A stretch of 64,000 nucleotides of DNA from Cantharellus purpuraceus (Eukaryota; Basidiomycota; Agaricomycetes; Cantharellales; Hydnaceae), in the NCBI GenBank assembly GCA_025174535.1, contig JALBUN010000030.1, forward strand, positions 1-64,000. Direction: 5' to 3'. Every line of letters begins with the position of its first letter. Positions within the stretch are counted from its first letter, which is position 1. This document shows positions 35,530 through 46,288 of this stretch, piece after piece. The position numbers and the translations under genes are program-made. Below the pieces are notes generated by a model. It was not told the origin of the DNA and searched no databases. It was given only the letters and a program-made list of their open reading frames with translations.

Positions 35530-36424
35530 AGCAGGAAGGGCAGTAGCAGCAATAGCGGCTATCTTTCGTGTAGCTGTGTGTATATCATATAACGGTGCTA
35601 GAGAGCCGCAGATGCCATTTTCTATGTATTTGAGACTGCTCGAAGCTGAAATAGTCCGTATGCCACTCGTGTCTTGTCATTAGGTCTGTACATCTTGACT
35701 AGCTTTCGATTCGGCAGCGTTCATCTCAGAGTGCTCGAGACATAAATTCATCAATATATACTGGAGGTATGTTGGGTGTAGCAGTTTGCCTGCCAATGCA
35801 CCAATTTCCGGAAAAAGAGACGCATCCTACCATTTGAAATCGGCACCAGGCTCATCGGGTGGCATTGCGGATGCGTTTAGCGGGTTTACCAATATTTCTG
35901 CTGCTGTTTTGGTATTAGTCTGGCGGTGAACATCTGGACTCCAGACATGCAAAGGCTAATATGTGAGCGTTCGACGAATGCGATTGGACATAGGTACCAG
36001 CTATGTAATCGATCTCCTTCCTACACATTTCCTCGACAGGGGCTGTTGCATGGCAATGACAGCCGCTGAGTAGCTAGAAAGGAAGAGCAAATGCAGTTCA
36101 AATGAGATTCATCATCCAAGCTAGGCAAACAAAAGGCTGAGATGATAAAAAGTGTGACTATAGAAGAGAAATGGGGGTGTCGTTAGGAGCTGAAATAAGT
36201 TTAGACACCTACACAGCTGATGGCTCAGTTGGATATCATATACCCGCTTTCCGATGACATATATCGCGGGAGAAGCCAACTAGTTTCGTATAAGAGATTG
36301 GCTGAGTTTCAACTGACTCCATCTCCATTTATCCAGCATCATATGGAAGATGGACCCAAACACCGGTCACTGCGTGGGGTTATATATCATGGGAGTTGCC
36401 AGGCTGCCGATATAGCCAGAACCA
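35530..36424. other. Intergenic stretch, promoter side of S33 hydrolase
   Basis: No supported gene. Short open frames carry no recognisable motifs. Confidence 0.4.
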
Positions 36425-37396
36425 ATGTCTGCCACTGCGTTTACAGAGGGCGAAATCGAGCTGCATATTCCAGCTGCGGGAAAGCCGTGCAAAACCTGGT
36501 ACAAGGTCTTTGGTGACCTTGCCTCCCGTGTCCACAGACCTCTGGTCGCATTGCACGGCGGCCCCGGTGTCACACACCACTATCTACTTCCTCTCGCAGA
36601 ACTTCTCTCCTTGTACTCTATACCCGTCATTCTCTATGACCAAGTGGGAAATGGCCGATCCACACATCTTCCGGAGAAAAAAGGAGACGGAACGTTCTGG
36701 AACGACGATTTGTTCCTGTACGAACTGGACACCGTTCTGGCGCATTTTGGGATCCAGGACGACTACGACCTTTACGGTCATTCTTGGGGTGGTATGCTCG
36801 GGGCGAGGCATGCAGCACGTGGCCCTCCAGGACTGAAGCATCTCATACTCGCGAACTCTCCAGCATCGATGGAATTATGGATTAAGGCAACTGACCAATT
36901 AAGAGTGGCTCTTCCTCAAGAGACGAAAGATACACTCTTAAAGCACGAGAGCAACAATACTACGCACGAAAAGGAATACGAAGACGCCGTACACTTATTC
37001 TATGCACGCCATTTGTGCAGGGTGAAACCCATGCCAGAGCAGCTAGTTCAATCATTTGCGGGCCTCGCTGAGGACCCTACGGTGTACCACACAATGTGCG
37101 AACTTCCATTCACTATCTGCCATAATGTATTGATGATGCACAGGAATGGTCCTTCGGAAATGTTCATCGTTGGTACCATGAAGGAATGGACTGTAATCGA
37201 CGAGCTTCATCGCATCAAAACTCCAACGCTCCTCCTTAACGGGTATTACGACGAGGCACAGGATATAGTTGTGCAGCCTTTCTTTGACTTCATCCCTCGA
37301 GTCAAATGGTTCCAATTCGCCCAGTCAAGCCACATGCCGCATCACGAAGAAAAAGAGCTTTTCCTTAAGGTTGTGGGAAAATTTTTGACGGCATAG
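36425..37396 (+). CDS. S33 proline iminopeptidase / L-amino acid amidase-like hydrolase
   Basis: An alpha/beta-hydrolase removing N-terminal residues or amides. It is 323 residues in a single uninterrupted exon, unusual beside its intron-rich neighbours. The oxyanion-loop signature HGGPG lies at 44-48, YDQVGNGRST at 71-80, and the nucleophile elbow GHSWGG at 118-123 (Ser120). The acid is in NGYYDEAQD (about Asp276) and the base in SSHMPH (His303). The family's cap domain lies between. No signal peptide, so likely cytosolic. Length and motifs match the proline iminopeptidase-like group found in fungal peptide and metabolite clusters. Degenerate copies occur at 52041-52821 and 57172-57592. Substrate uncertain. 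Confidence 0.92.
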   Translation: MSATAFTEGEIELHIPAAGKPCKTWYKVFGDLASRVHRPLVALHGGPGVTHHYLLPLAELLSLYSIPVILYDQVGNGRSTHLPEKKGDGTFWNDDLFLYELDTVLAHFGIQDDYDLYGHSWGGMLGARHAARGPPGLKHLILANSPASMELWIKATDQLRVALPQETKDTLLKHESNNTTHEKEYEDAVHLFYARHLCRVKPMPEQLVQSFAGLAEDPTVYHTMCELPFTICHNVLMMHRNGPSEMFIVGTMKEWTVIDELHRIKTPTLLLNGYYDEAQDIVVQPFFDFIPRVKWFQFAQSSHMPHHEEKELFLKVVGKFLTA

Positions 37397-38284
37397 CTGA
37401 TGCCTTCATTTCGGTCCCGTGTCCATGTTCCGCCTGATAATTTCAATCAATGATTTCAAGAGAGTGAAGGCTGTAGCTGACGGACAAATATAAACTTTTC
37501 ATGATACGCCTTACAGTCACATAAAAGCAACACAACACGCGAAGCAACCCATAGAAGGATATGCTCGATGTCTTGTATTAGTTTTAGGGAGGTTAAGTTC
37601 TCGAAAAATATTGTGTCGTGTACAAGGCGCCAAGCGTAGCCAAATAGTGCGGCGCTTGGATCATTGGAATATCATGTTACTCGTTAACATCTAGCAACTT
37701 CGAATTGAAGGCTCACTCGCTGCCAGAGCTCTACACAACCCCAATAATAGCCCAAGGTATTGCTTCACTTCTTCCTAGATACATGGATACAGAGAACTTG
37801 CGGTAATGATGACTTGGACAGCTTTATGCATTCCAAACGGGTTCAATAGCCATCGTCTTAACATTTGATTTTAAAAGAGCTTTGATCGCTTTATACTTAA
37901 AAAATAATATCACACCAGATTCATATCTGCCAACCGCAACTTCCCATCTTCCTCAGAAAAGCTATATCTGTTGCTACTGCGATTAGGGGAAATGTTTCCG
38001 CTGCTTTCATCACAGCGGCTATCATGCAGCGCTGCTTTAATTCTCAGGGTTGGGGAACGCCACAATAGTTTCTTGGGCCGGATACGCTAGATCTTGAATT
38101 AATATTGCTTCGAGTGGCTGTGCTGTCAATCGAGACGAACAGCGCAGAGCGATGATCACCGCCTAGGAAGATCAGTCTCAAACTTTCTTCCGTACACAGA
38201 ACCTACATTCCATACGTTCCCCCATCACGACGCGGCGACCCTCACATCGAACAGACTGGGAGGTGTACCTCTATTCCATCGCCT
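37397..38284. other. Intergenic stretch, no gene seen
   Basis: AT-rich sequence between the S33 hydrolase and the first UstYa-like gene. No open frame with recognisable motifs. Confidence 0.5.
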
Positions 38285-38908
38285 ATGCGGTCAACAGGCC
38301 AGTCGCCATTATATTCACGTCCGCTCTGTCTTTCAGCGGTGGGGCTTTTTTTTGCGATCATATTGCTTCTTTGGGCTACCAGTAGTACTTCTGGCATCGT
38401 TCGCACGACTTCGAGCATCCTTGCAGGTGATGAAAGCCTTCGTCAGTATTTAAATTTCATGCTTATACTGATTCTAACACGACCGCACGTAGGATATGCA
38501 AAACAATGGAATATACCGAGTGGAGAAGTCAGGATGCATGTTGAAGATAGCATTCATTATCATGTCCACGACGAGACAGTTGGGGCTTTGGAATTCGCCC
38601 AGCTTCTCCCCCCCTCGCAGCACTATATGCTGCATTTCCCAAACGATCCACAGACCTATACCGTTGCCATGTTCCATCAACTCTGGTGTCTTGACCTCAT
38701 TCGCGAGCGGTATGTTCACCCCAAGAACGACACCATTATGGGACACCTCAACCATTGTCTCAACTATTTGAGACAATCTATACTTTGCGCATCCTCAGTA
38801 CGGCTGGAATCAGTTCGCAAACACAACCCCCCAAAGGTTGTCGAACTTACAGGGGAATACCATTGTCGAGATTGGACTAAATTGTACGCCGCTGCTGAAG
38901 CCGAGTAA
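38285..38908 (+). CDS. UstYa-like (DUF3328) protein 1
   Basis: The UstYa family comprises membrane-anchored oxidase-like proteins that act on ribosomal peptides (cyclisation, chlorination or hydroxylation) in dikaritin pathways. This protein has a short cytosolic N-terminus, one membrane helix (LFFAIILLLWATS) and a lumenal domain. An optional in-frame 66-nt intron (38427-38492, GT...AG) probably removes 22 codons and joins SILAG to YAKQWN. The two signature motifs are MFHQLWCLDLIR and HLNHCLNYLRQSILC, followed by EYHCRDWTKLY. The first HxxHC has Trp in place of the second His, and the second HxxHC is intact. About 185 residues after splicing. Its own reaction is unknown. Confidence 0.88.
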   Translation: MRSTGQSPLYSRPLCLSAVGLFFAIILLLWATSSTSGIVRTTSSILAGDESLRQYLNFMLILILTRPHVGYAKQWNIPSGEVRMHVEDSIHYHVHDETVGALEFAQLLPPSQHYMLHFPNDPQTYTVAMFHQLWCLDLIRERYVHPKNDTIMGHLNHCLNYLRQSILCASSVRLESVRKHNPPKVVELTGEYHCRDWTKLYAAAEAE

Positions 38909-39063
38909 TGTGTATAACAGAAGCATAGCATGTTTCAACATATTTGACAACTTAATTTGGATCATACGAACGGAGCAAAGCTCGGTTGCTATAATGCAAC
39001 CAGACTAACAACTACAAACAAGAGCCACCTTCCCTTTACTTTACTTCAACCTTAAGCTTCTTC

Positions 39064-40358
39064 ATGTCATCGGCAGAAACATCATTGCGGCTGCTTCATG
39101 GTCGGGGAATGAACAATGTCTCGGATACTTATGTTCTTCCTGCTGATGTCCCAGAACATGATGTTTGTCCATGTATAATTATAGATGGCTTACTGCTCAC
39201 CATTTTTCCCTAATTTTAGAGGCTCGCTGTCCAACATAGGATGTGGCGGTTGCTCTTCAAGGGACTGTGTCCGGTTGGTCTCAAATTAAACACTCACCTT
39301 CAGGAGTCGAAAGGTATTGTGCTAGATGTAGGCTGCGGTGCAGGGCATTGGTATTACATTGTCTATCCAATCACCGAAGTATAAGCCATAGCCACGGTAT
39401 TGCCAGGTCTCTTGACTTTGCTCGTGAACATCCCGCAGTCCAGGTTATAGGTTTCGATCTTGCCAAAAGTGCCAATCTCGAGTATGTCACAGGGTTTTGA
39501 AACCAACCCAGTGCTGCGTGGCGCTCACGAATGAGTTGTTTAGGAATATGCCGTTGAATTATCAATTCATACAGGGTGATATAACGAAAGATATGGCGCA
39601 ATTTTTTGGCCGGGCATCCTTCGTCAATTGTCGGGCTGTACTTGGACATGTCAGCCTTACACACTTGCCTGATAATTTATGCTTAAACCATGTTTCGTTT
39701 AGCTCAAAGACGTATCTGCAGCCCTTGACATACTTCACAGATGTTTAAAGCCTGGTCGGTGCTGGATAGCCTGGATTCTAGAAATGTATTAGTGACTCAT
39801 GAGAGCTAGGTGGCTTGGTTCTTATTGCGGAAGGCGATACCCGAACATTTTCGCGGGACAAAGAGTCACTTACACCGGGAGCAGAGACTTCCGACGACGT
39901 TGATAATGCGATGCATTCATGGGTATCGCGTTTCCTATACGAGGTAGAACAACTTAACTGGAAAGGGGTAGACCAGTGCGGACGCGATCTCCCTCGTTGG
40001 CTTCGGGATCACGGTGGGTTTACTGACATACATGCTCAAGATTATTTCTCCCCTTTCGGGTGGGGTGGAGATGGAGATGAACATGGCGATGAGCTCAGTG
40101 AAATTAATCGCACCAATCTCACTGTTTGTGTCAATTGCAATTTGCAATGATCAGGATCGTTAACCCATTGATCCGGTTATCTGATAGGCTCTCGCACACT
40201 CTTACAAGCCTAGCTTCCTTGAGAGGAGGCACGCACCAGAAGCTGTAGTTGACATGTGGTGCAAGGGTGTCCAGGCGGAGGTTAATAATCCCGCAGTTCA
40301 GCGCTATGTGGTCTTTCACGGAGCTTGGGCGCGCCGACCCGACGGAAGCGGAACCTGA
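39064..40358 (+). CDS. Class I SAM-dependent methyltransferase
   Basis: A methyltransferase of the fungal small-molecule type (LaeA/TMT-like fold). It starts MSSAETSLRLLHGRG at 39064 with VLPADVPEHD. An intron (39175-39219) leads to RLAVQHRMWRLLFKG. Motif I is LDVGCGAGHW (39321-39350), split from SLDFAREHP by an intron. VIGFDLAKSANL is motif II. LNYQFIQGDITKDM, VNCRAVLGH, the LKDVSAAL exon ending RCLKPGG (motif III) and GLVLIAEGDTRTF follow. The C-terminal exon starts about 40184 with ALAHSYKPSFLERRHAP and ends WARRPDGSGT, TGA at 40358. Seven or so exons, all joinable in frame. It sits between two UstYa-like genes in the same orientation, suggesting a shared pathway. Substrate unknown. Confidence 0.82.
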
Positions 40359-40950
40359 AGGCTGAATAGTTGACTCCTCTTGTCGTGCCAGCGTGCTACG
40401 GCATCTCCTGTAGTATCACCTGCGTATTGTCCAACTTCCTGGCCAACTGAACCTATTGAAACTCAGAGATTACAAATATGGGCGATTGCTCTCTGGTTGA
40501 TACAACCATAGTATAATTGTAAGGTTTCGTATATAGACGTAATTGCGTAGAGACTTAACTTGGATCCGCTCTTCCGATAACCCACTTGCCTGATGTCATC
40601 TACAGCTTGGAGCGCTGGAGAGACAAGGGAGTTCTTTACCTTACTAGATCATGGTGCTGATGGCAGTGCATCACAGCGCCCAGGAAGTCGTTCATTGTTC
40701 GAGTAGTTATTGAGTTATTTCGAGAACTCAACTGACCAGTGCTGCATTCTTAACGAATCAATAGAAATACTAGTGTAACTTGCCCGTCGCAACCGGGTGA
40801 GTTTTATATCCGACATCAATACTGACTTGATAGATCATAGTGTGGTGGAAGCTGTGAGGGTCTCACGCTATAGTGTGCCCACTACTGTTCATCACCGTCC
40901 CATTTCCGGGTTATCTTTCAAGGACTCGAGCCACCAGTCCCGTAGACATA

Positions 40951-41565
40951 ATGCCCGGTACAATTCTACCGCTGTTGCGACTTCCTCTAGCCTTGCTCCT
41001 TTCTTCAGTCTTTTTGGTGCTTATCTTGTGGTGGGAGATCACGCCTTTTACAGGAGTCGAGCAACCTCAGAGTACGCCCTGCGTGTTCTCCATTTCTACA
41101 CATCGCCGTTTTCTGACTATTGGAATCACCACGGTTCTCACAGAGTTGACTTCTGGAGAGTTACCCAAAATCCGCTTACACGTAGAGGATTCCAATAGAT
41201 ACGCGGTAGACACTGAACACGGCATCCAAGACTGGAATTCTCTCATTCCTTCAAATAGCCATATGACGAACATTGGCTCTGATCACCGCCAACGTAGCGT
41301 CGCTATGTTTCACCAACTTCGCTGCCTCGATATCATTCGCCACGAATATACAGTCAGGGGATCTCGAACACCTCCCGAACGCACTCTACATTGCCTTAAC
41401 TATCTGAGGCAAACGATCCTATGCCACGCCACCATAAGGCTAGAACCTATCATTGGTTTTCGACCTCCACTGGGGGTACGGTTGCAGCCATCAGACGAGT
41501 ATGAATGCCGTGATTGGACAATGATTTATTCTGTCACAAAGAGGAACGAAAGTGAAGTGCAGTAA
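40951..41565 (+). CDS. UstYa-like (DUF3328) protein 2
   Basis: It starts at the ATG of MPGTILPLLRLPLALLL, where an N-terminal membrane helix follows directly. The lumenal domain contains LHVEDSNRY, AMFHQLRCLDIIRHEY, TLHCLNYLRQTILC and YECRDWTMIY. Both signature motifs are altered: HQLRC has Arg for the second His, and the second motif is RTLHC with Arg for the first His. A plausible intron lies within 41073-41144 (donor GTACGC, acceptor CACAG), in frame either way because the surrounding frame is open. Overall block order is otherwise normal. It may have changed chemistry or act as a partner subunit. Confidence 0.82.
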   Translation: MPGTILPLLRLPLALLLSSVFLVLILWWEITPFTGVEQPQSTPCVFSISTHRRFLTIGITTVLTELTSGELPKIRLHVEDSNRYAVDTEHGIQDWNSLIPSNSHMTNIGSDHRQRSVAMFHQLRCLDIIRHEYTVRGSRTPPERTLHCLNYLRQTILCHATIRLEPIIGFRPPLGVRLQPSDEYECRDWTMIYSVTKRNESEVQ

Positions 41566-41769
41566 TAGTCACTACATGCATTCAACTAGCGGCAAGTATC
41601 TTTGTACTAAGAACCTGTACATTACTGGAGATTCTTGTTCGTAAACATCATTACCCACACGAGAATGCTGGCGTTGGTTGCTGGACAAAAGCATATCAAC
41701 CAGACTACCATCAAAGTACTCCTGGCATAAGTATATATAGTCGTCTTTAGAAAGTCAACGAGTCTCTGG

Positions 41770-42796
41770 CTATTGGACAGAGCGAGATGGCTGCTCGACA
41801 AGGACTAGTCCTGTTGCATTTTATGTCAGTGAGCACCCGCTTAGGATAGTTGTATAATTACCAAGCAAGGGAGGTGTTTTGTCTTGCCAGAGGTCGACGA
41901 GGCATTCCCGGGAGCTGCACGTAAGCTCAAAGGTATGCAAAGAGTGCATGGAACAAGGGAAATGTGGCGACGTAGTCTGTTGACCTTCCACAAGACCTAT
42001 ATGCCCTAGAAGGTTCCTTCTCGACGGTCGTGAATTCCATGATAGGGTCCTCGGATCTATGACCTGCGGGGAATCTAACACCCATACATCTAGCTCCAAT
42101 GGCTTTCCTTTCATTTCGATTGTCCTGTTTCCGCTGACGGCGAGAGTTTCGAGAGGTGGAATATTTATAGCAAGGTTACAGGCCTCAACGCCAAAGTCTT
42201 GTGATCGAAACTGTGCTATAGTTGAAATCTAAATATCTTTCGTTGTTTAGAAGTCAATGGAAGCTCGTACCCGATTAACTCACGTTTTGAGAAACAAAAA
42301 AATGTCGGTCATCTGGGGACACAGTTCCTACTGGAGTCATGTGTGCGTGGGGATCATCTGGAAAAACCTTGTCTGGCTCCTCCTCGCTAACTTGGGTCAT
42401 GAACGGTGGGTGTACAATCACCTCGACTGCATGAAGATCTCCAGAAGTATTGGCGACTCTGTCTAACCCAATATACTGGCTTTGAAGGTCGAGCGTAGCC
42501 AAAGGGATCCGCTTATGGGTTGGAACGAGGAGTAGAGCTACATTGGCTACCACCCCCACCAGAATCATGCACAACATCCATGCTTGCGAGCGTGTCCAAA
42601 GCTTTGAAGATGGCTTAGGTGGCAGCGAGCCTAGTATCTCCCTCGTTAGCAATATTATGTACTTTAGTTCTCGTGAACATGTCTTACTCTGCACGTCGTC
42701 CGCGCTCAAATCTTTAAACTCCTCGCTCAGTGCATCGATTTCTGAGGCCGGGAGTGCTGTGTACGCTAGGTGCGAACGATCGAGGTGAGTTTCCAT
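41770..42796 (-). CDS. Single-pass membrane protein with But2-C-like domain
   Basis: The start METHLDRSHLAYTALP is followed by an acidic region, then a membrane helix (AWMLCMILVGVVANVALLL) and the short motif SQYIGLDRV. After GTVSPDDRHFFVSQN an intron leads to ISTIAQFRSQDFGVEAC, then LDVWVLDSP, DPRTLSWNSRPSRRNLLG, HFPCSMHSLHTFELTCSS and LVDLWQD. A last intron leads to GLVLVEQPSRSVQ and TAG at 41772-41770. The architecture matches a large uncharacterised basidiomycete family often annotated as But2 C-terminal-like. Function unknown. Convergent with UstYa-like gene 2. Many family members sit in secondary clusters or lineage-specific expansions. Confidence 0.7.
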
Positions 42797-43209
42797 GTTG
42801 CGTTCTTAATCCGCGCTGATTCAAGAGCACTTTGACTGTAAACACTGGCAACTTGAAAGTATAGGGGGCCGTTGAACTCAGTCCCGGAGACAGCGGAATC
42901 CATCAGACATCATTCTTCCGAAGCAGGCGCCGTTCCCCATGGGAATACGCTCTTGCACGGCTTCAAGACGGCTCTACTGGTACCGCCTTGTTCAGTTGAT
43001 GGATGGTGATGACATAATGTGTTTTAGCGCCCCTACTATCAGCACTAGCAAAGTACTAGTAATGGCTCCAAGGCTTCTCCGAAGTGGTGGAAAAAATCTC
43101 ACACAGCCGAAAGGAACGATGGAAGAGATTTGAACATCGAGACCCGGATAGTACATGTACACGAGAAGTTCATCATTGTAATATGTCACCACATATGGCG
43201 CCTTCATCA

Positions 43210-44475
43210 CTACACCAATGAGTTGGGTTGAAGACGAACTTGTGAGGCTGATGCCAGAGTCGATTCACCCTCAGTTTCCGAGCCATTGTGTTTTTTGATT
43301 TCCCGTGTTTGAAGACTTCCATCAGTATTACTTGCAGAGTCTTGGCCACTTCTCCTCCATCTCAGGGAGGAAACGGGTCCGTCACGTGCAGAGGATATCA
43401 GAGTATTCTTGGACCATGCGCGACCCTGTGCAACCCTCATTATGATGAGCAGGGGAGCGATGCACTGCGTGATACCATCATTCAGCACGATTAAAGAGTG
43501 CAGAGCGCAAATCACACCGCCCACCTCAACCTGCCCGAGCGCGGGAAGAAAAAGATTCTGAACATTGCTATTCCGAGCATAGCTGATGATAAAAATAAGG
43601 CCAACAATTGAGTCAAGGGCGGCGGACTCGATCAGCATGGCTACGACGGAAATATACGGTTGTGCATGCTTCTCTCCCAGCGCTGAGCGGACTCGGCGAC
43701 GAATAAGGAGTAGCCGACCAACAATAAGCCCAGTAGCTATAATGTTCAAGGAGATAGAGAGCGACCAGTAGGGAAGCGCGAAGCTGAACGTTGTCCACAA
43801 ATTTTTTCCAGGTTGCGTGAGTTGAAACAAAAGAAAGCATGACATGACTAGAGCGTAACGATGAGTTCTCTTGAGATAGCTCAAACCCAGAATCCTTGCC
43901 TATTGATCCCAAGAGCATCATGGCTGGAAACATGACAATGAGATAATTGGATTCCCAGATGATCCACAAGCGATACAGCTATCAAAAGTCAATGAGTTTA
44001 GTGGTGTTTGAGTAGTGACAGCAAAAACACGAGATACCACTCACCACGAGGCCATCTTGAAACCAGCTCGCGATCGTGAAACAGATGGTCCCTGCAGCCC
44101 CAACCCAATAATTATACTCTGCAAAAACAAAACCGTTTGGTCCTCCTGGGAAGTCGCGCGCATCGATGAATGTTAGTTCGTTGAATCTCATGTTCCCCGC
44201 ATTCCCAAATGACCCGAGAATGAACATGAAACTGGTGTAACATATGATTCGCCAGTCACGCTTTCCATTAGGAGGGTACCAAAGCAGATAGATTGTTTGA
44301 ATGAAAATGGCCACAAGAATGCCTATACAACATGTTCTAAGCGATATAAACATCACATCGCGTTGACCCGCTCACCGTAAGCCATCGCTCCAAGCTGAGC
44401 TCCATCCAGGTTTGATCGCTCAAGCCAAAGATCTGAGGCCGATTCGTTTGCTGGAGCAAATTGAGAGAATGGCAT
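43210..44475 (-). CDS. Seven-TM-type basidiomycete membrane protein
   Basis: It starts MPFSQFAPANESASDLW with a short extracellular N-terminus. After an intron come ILVAIFIQTIYLLWYP, a family signature GNAGNMRFNELTFID and DARDFPGGPNGFVFAEYNYW. Then TICFTIASWFQDGLV, WIIWESNYLIVMFPAMMLLG, SLSISLNIIATGLIVGRLLL, MLIESAALDSIVGLIFIISYA and APLLIIMRVAQGRAW. The C-terminus is hydrophilic, rich in Ser, Arg and Thr, and ends QVRLQPNSLV. An in-frame 66-nt intron within 43550-43485 would remove EVGGVICAL-type residues. The predicted topology is receptor-like and the family is widespread in Agaricomycetes. No ligand is known. Confidence 0.75.
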
Positions 44476-45165
44476 GATGAAAGGACAGGATATCGGGGGA
44501 GATGACTGAAGCTGTGAGAGCCTCGGTATGCGGCACTGCCGCTTTGTGCCCTTTCATCCGAACTTCAAAGCCATCCACCGGCACGCCCTTAAGATGATGG
44601 TAAGATCCGGTTCGGCGGGTGGAGCCTTGCGTGTTATCGAAGATCGTTAGTGAAATCAATCATCTCAAAGGATCTTGCATGTTCTTATTTGTGATTGCCA
44701 AAAGGAGTGCGCGCGTCAAGCCATTGAGAACTTGCCAGCATGCATCACTTCTACCGTTGACCCCAAATTAAAACGAAGATTGGACAGCATTAGGGAAGCT
44801 CTACGGACTAATTCACAGCCTTGGTTGCTAATGATCTTCCCATGTGCACAGTAGGTAGGTTTTGTTGCAACCATTAGTGGCGATGCCCGACTCGGAACAC
44901 GTCACGCGTGACTCGTGGTCATTACGCATCAGGCGTATTTCGGCCTTGATTTACATGCATCAACAACTTATATTTTCGCCCACGAGTATCAAGTTCTCGG
45001 GAATTTTTAACATGCTTATAATATAACCTAGAAGGACACATTCGTCAGGTAGTCGCCGGAGATGCGATTCCTCTTAACACTGGTTTCAGGTTACCATCTT
45101 TCCTACCTGATTGTGATTGGATATACTCTCTTTCTTCTTGTCTCACTTTCCAACCGTAGCATCTA
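44476..45165. promoter_or_regulatory. Divergent promoter between 7TM gene and UstYa-like gene 3
   Basis: A 690-bp region between two divergent starts. It contains a perfect 12-bp palindrome GTCACGCGTGAC at 44901-44912 flanked by near-palindromic CACG/CGTG. No open frame of interest was found apart from 44420-44659 (minus), which lacks any motif. Confidence 0.4.
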
Positions 45166-45942
45166 ATGGCCTCCATTTCACAACGAGCCTCCAATATGAT
45201 CAGCATATTGCTGTTCTCAACCCTCCTGTTCACCTTCGCATTCACGCTTGGGCACCTTAAATCCGTGTTCACAGTTAAAGAGGATGCTCCACACCATTGT
45301 AAGTACCTCCTTCTCCCCCATTTGACAACGTTTACTGATAGGCATAATACAGCGTTCGTGGGGAAGGATTACCCCATGGACCTACCACTATCCCTCCCGC
45401 TCGTTGAGACTGTCTTCGAGGAGTCTTCAGAATACACCATTATAGGAGCTGAAGCGCGGAAAGCATGGAGGTCAATACACCCCACCGGTCGAGGATACGT
45501 GCACCTCGGGCCAAGGCAACGCGTCTTCGCCCTGGCAATGTTCCATCAATTGCACTGTATGGTGGCCTTTCATACAGTCCTCTCAGATCCGGAAGACCCC
45601 ACTTACAGTGCTGAACACATCCATCACTGTCTCAACTATGTTCGCCAGCTGATTCTCTGTAATGCCGATCAGACGCTTGAGCCGTACGACTTCATGACAC
45701 AAAATTTCACTGCTGATCCAGCAGGCTACACGCGACAATGCCGGGATTGGGGGAAACTATATGATTATGTGGACGTGAACCACGTCGAATGGATGGACTT
45801 TGTGCGTTCAAACTTTACCGATCCGAAGCCTCATTCCAGTGAGTCCTTTTCCTCTTCTAACACGATGGTTCAAGAGTTTTGCGATGACTGAAATGTTGCC
45901 ACTGTAGCCTGGTGGGCTGATAAGTTGGGTCTCACCGACTGA
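45166..45942 (+). CDS. UstYa-like (DUF3328) protein 3, canonical motifs
   Basis: It starts MASISQRASNMISILLF with one membrane helix (LLFSTLLFTFAFTLGHL). An intron at 45300-45351 (GTAAGT...ACAG) leads to AFVGKDYPMDLPLSLPLV. The lumenal domain has AMFHQLHCMVAFHTVL and HIHHCLNYVRQLILCNAD, so both HxxHC motifs are intact, then RQCRDWGKLY. A last intron starts after HSS near 45839 (GTGAGT). It joins to WWADKLGLTD with TGA at 45942. Of the three UstYa-like proteins it is the only one with both canonical motifs and is the best candidate for a catalytic member. The short candidate peptide gene follows 350 bp downstream. Confidence 0.9.
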
Positions 45943-46213
45943 TGGAATTACCAATTGTAGATGTGGATGTATTAGTACTTGCCCTAAACAGATACATCAC
46001 CCGTAGGACCGCAATACAAGTTATTAGATACTTAGCGTTGATATCTTAATTATTCCATTAATTTGACATGTGCGATGACCGCATCGATCAGTACCCACGG
46101 TCCCATCTACCATCCCTCCAAGCTAAGGGTTCTGTGGCGTTGAAATAGCACAGCATGCGCAGCCATGCGCACGGACGCCACACATCGGAATCATTCGCAC
46201 CCCGAGATGGAAA

Positions 46214-46233
46214 CCAATTGCAAGGATATAAAA
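46214..46233 (+). promoter_or_regulatory. CCAAT box and TATA box of the small peptide gene
   Basis: CCAAT lies at 46214-46218 and TATAAAA at 46227-46233, placing the TATA box 56 bp upstream of the ATG at 46289. Few genes in this window have so clear a core promoter, which supports strong or regulated expression. Confidence 0.6.
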
Positions 46234-46288
46234 GGACTCATTGCCATCTAATTAGCCATATACACCTTACCCACCTCGTCTCTTTCAA

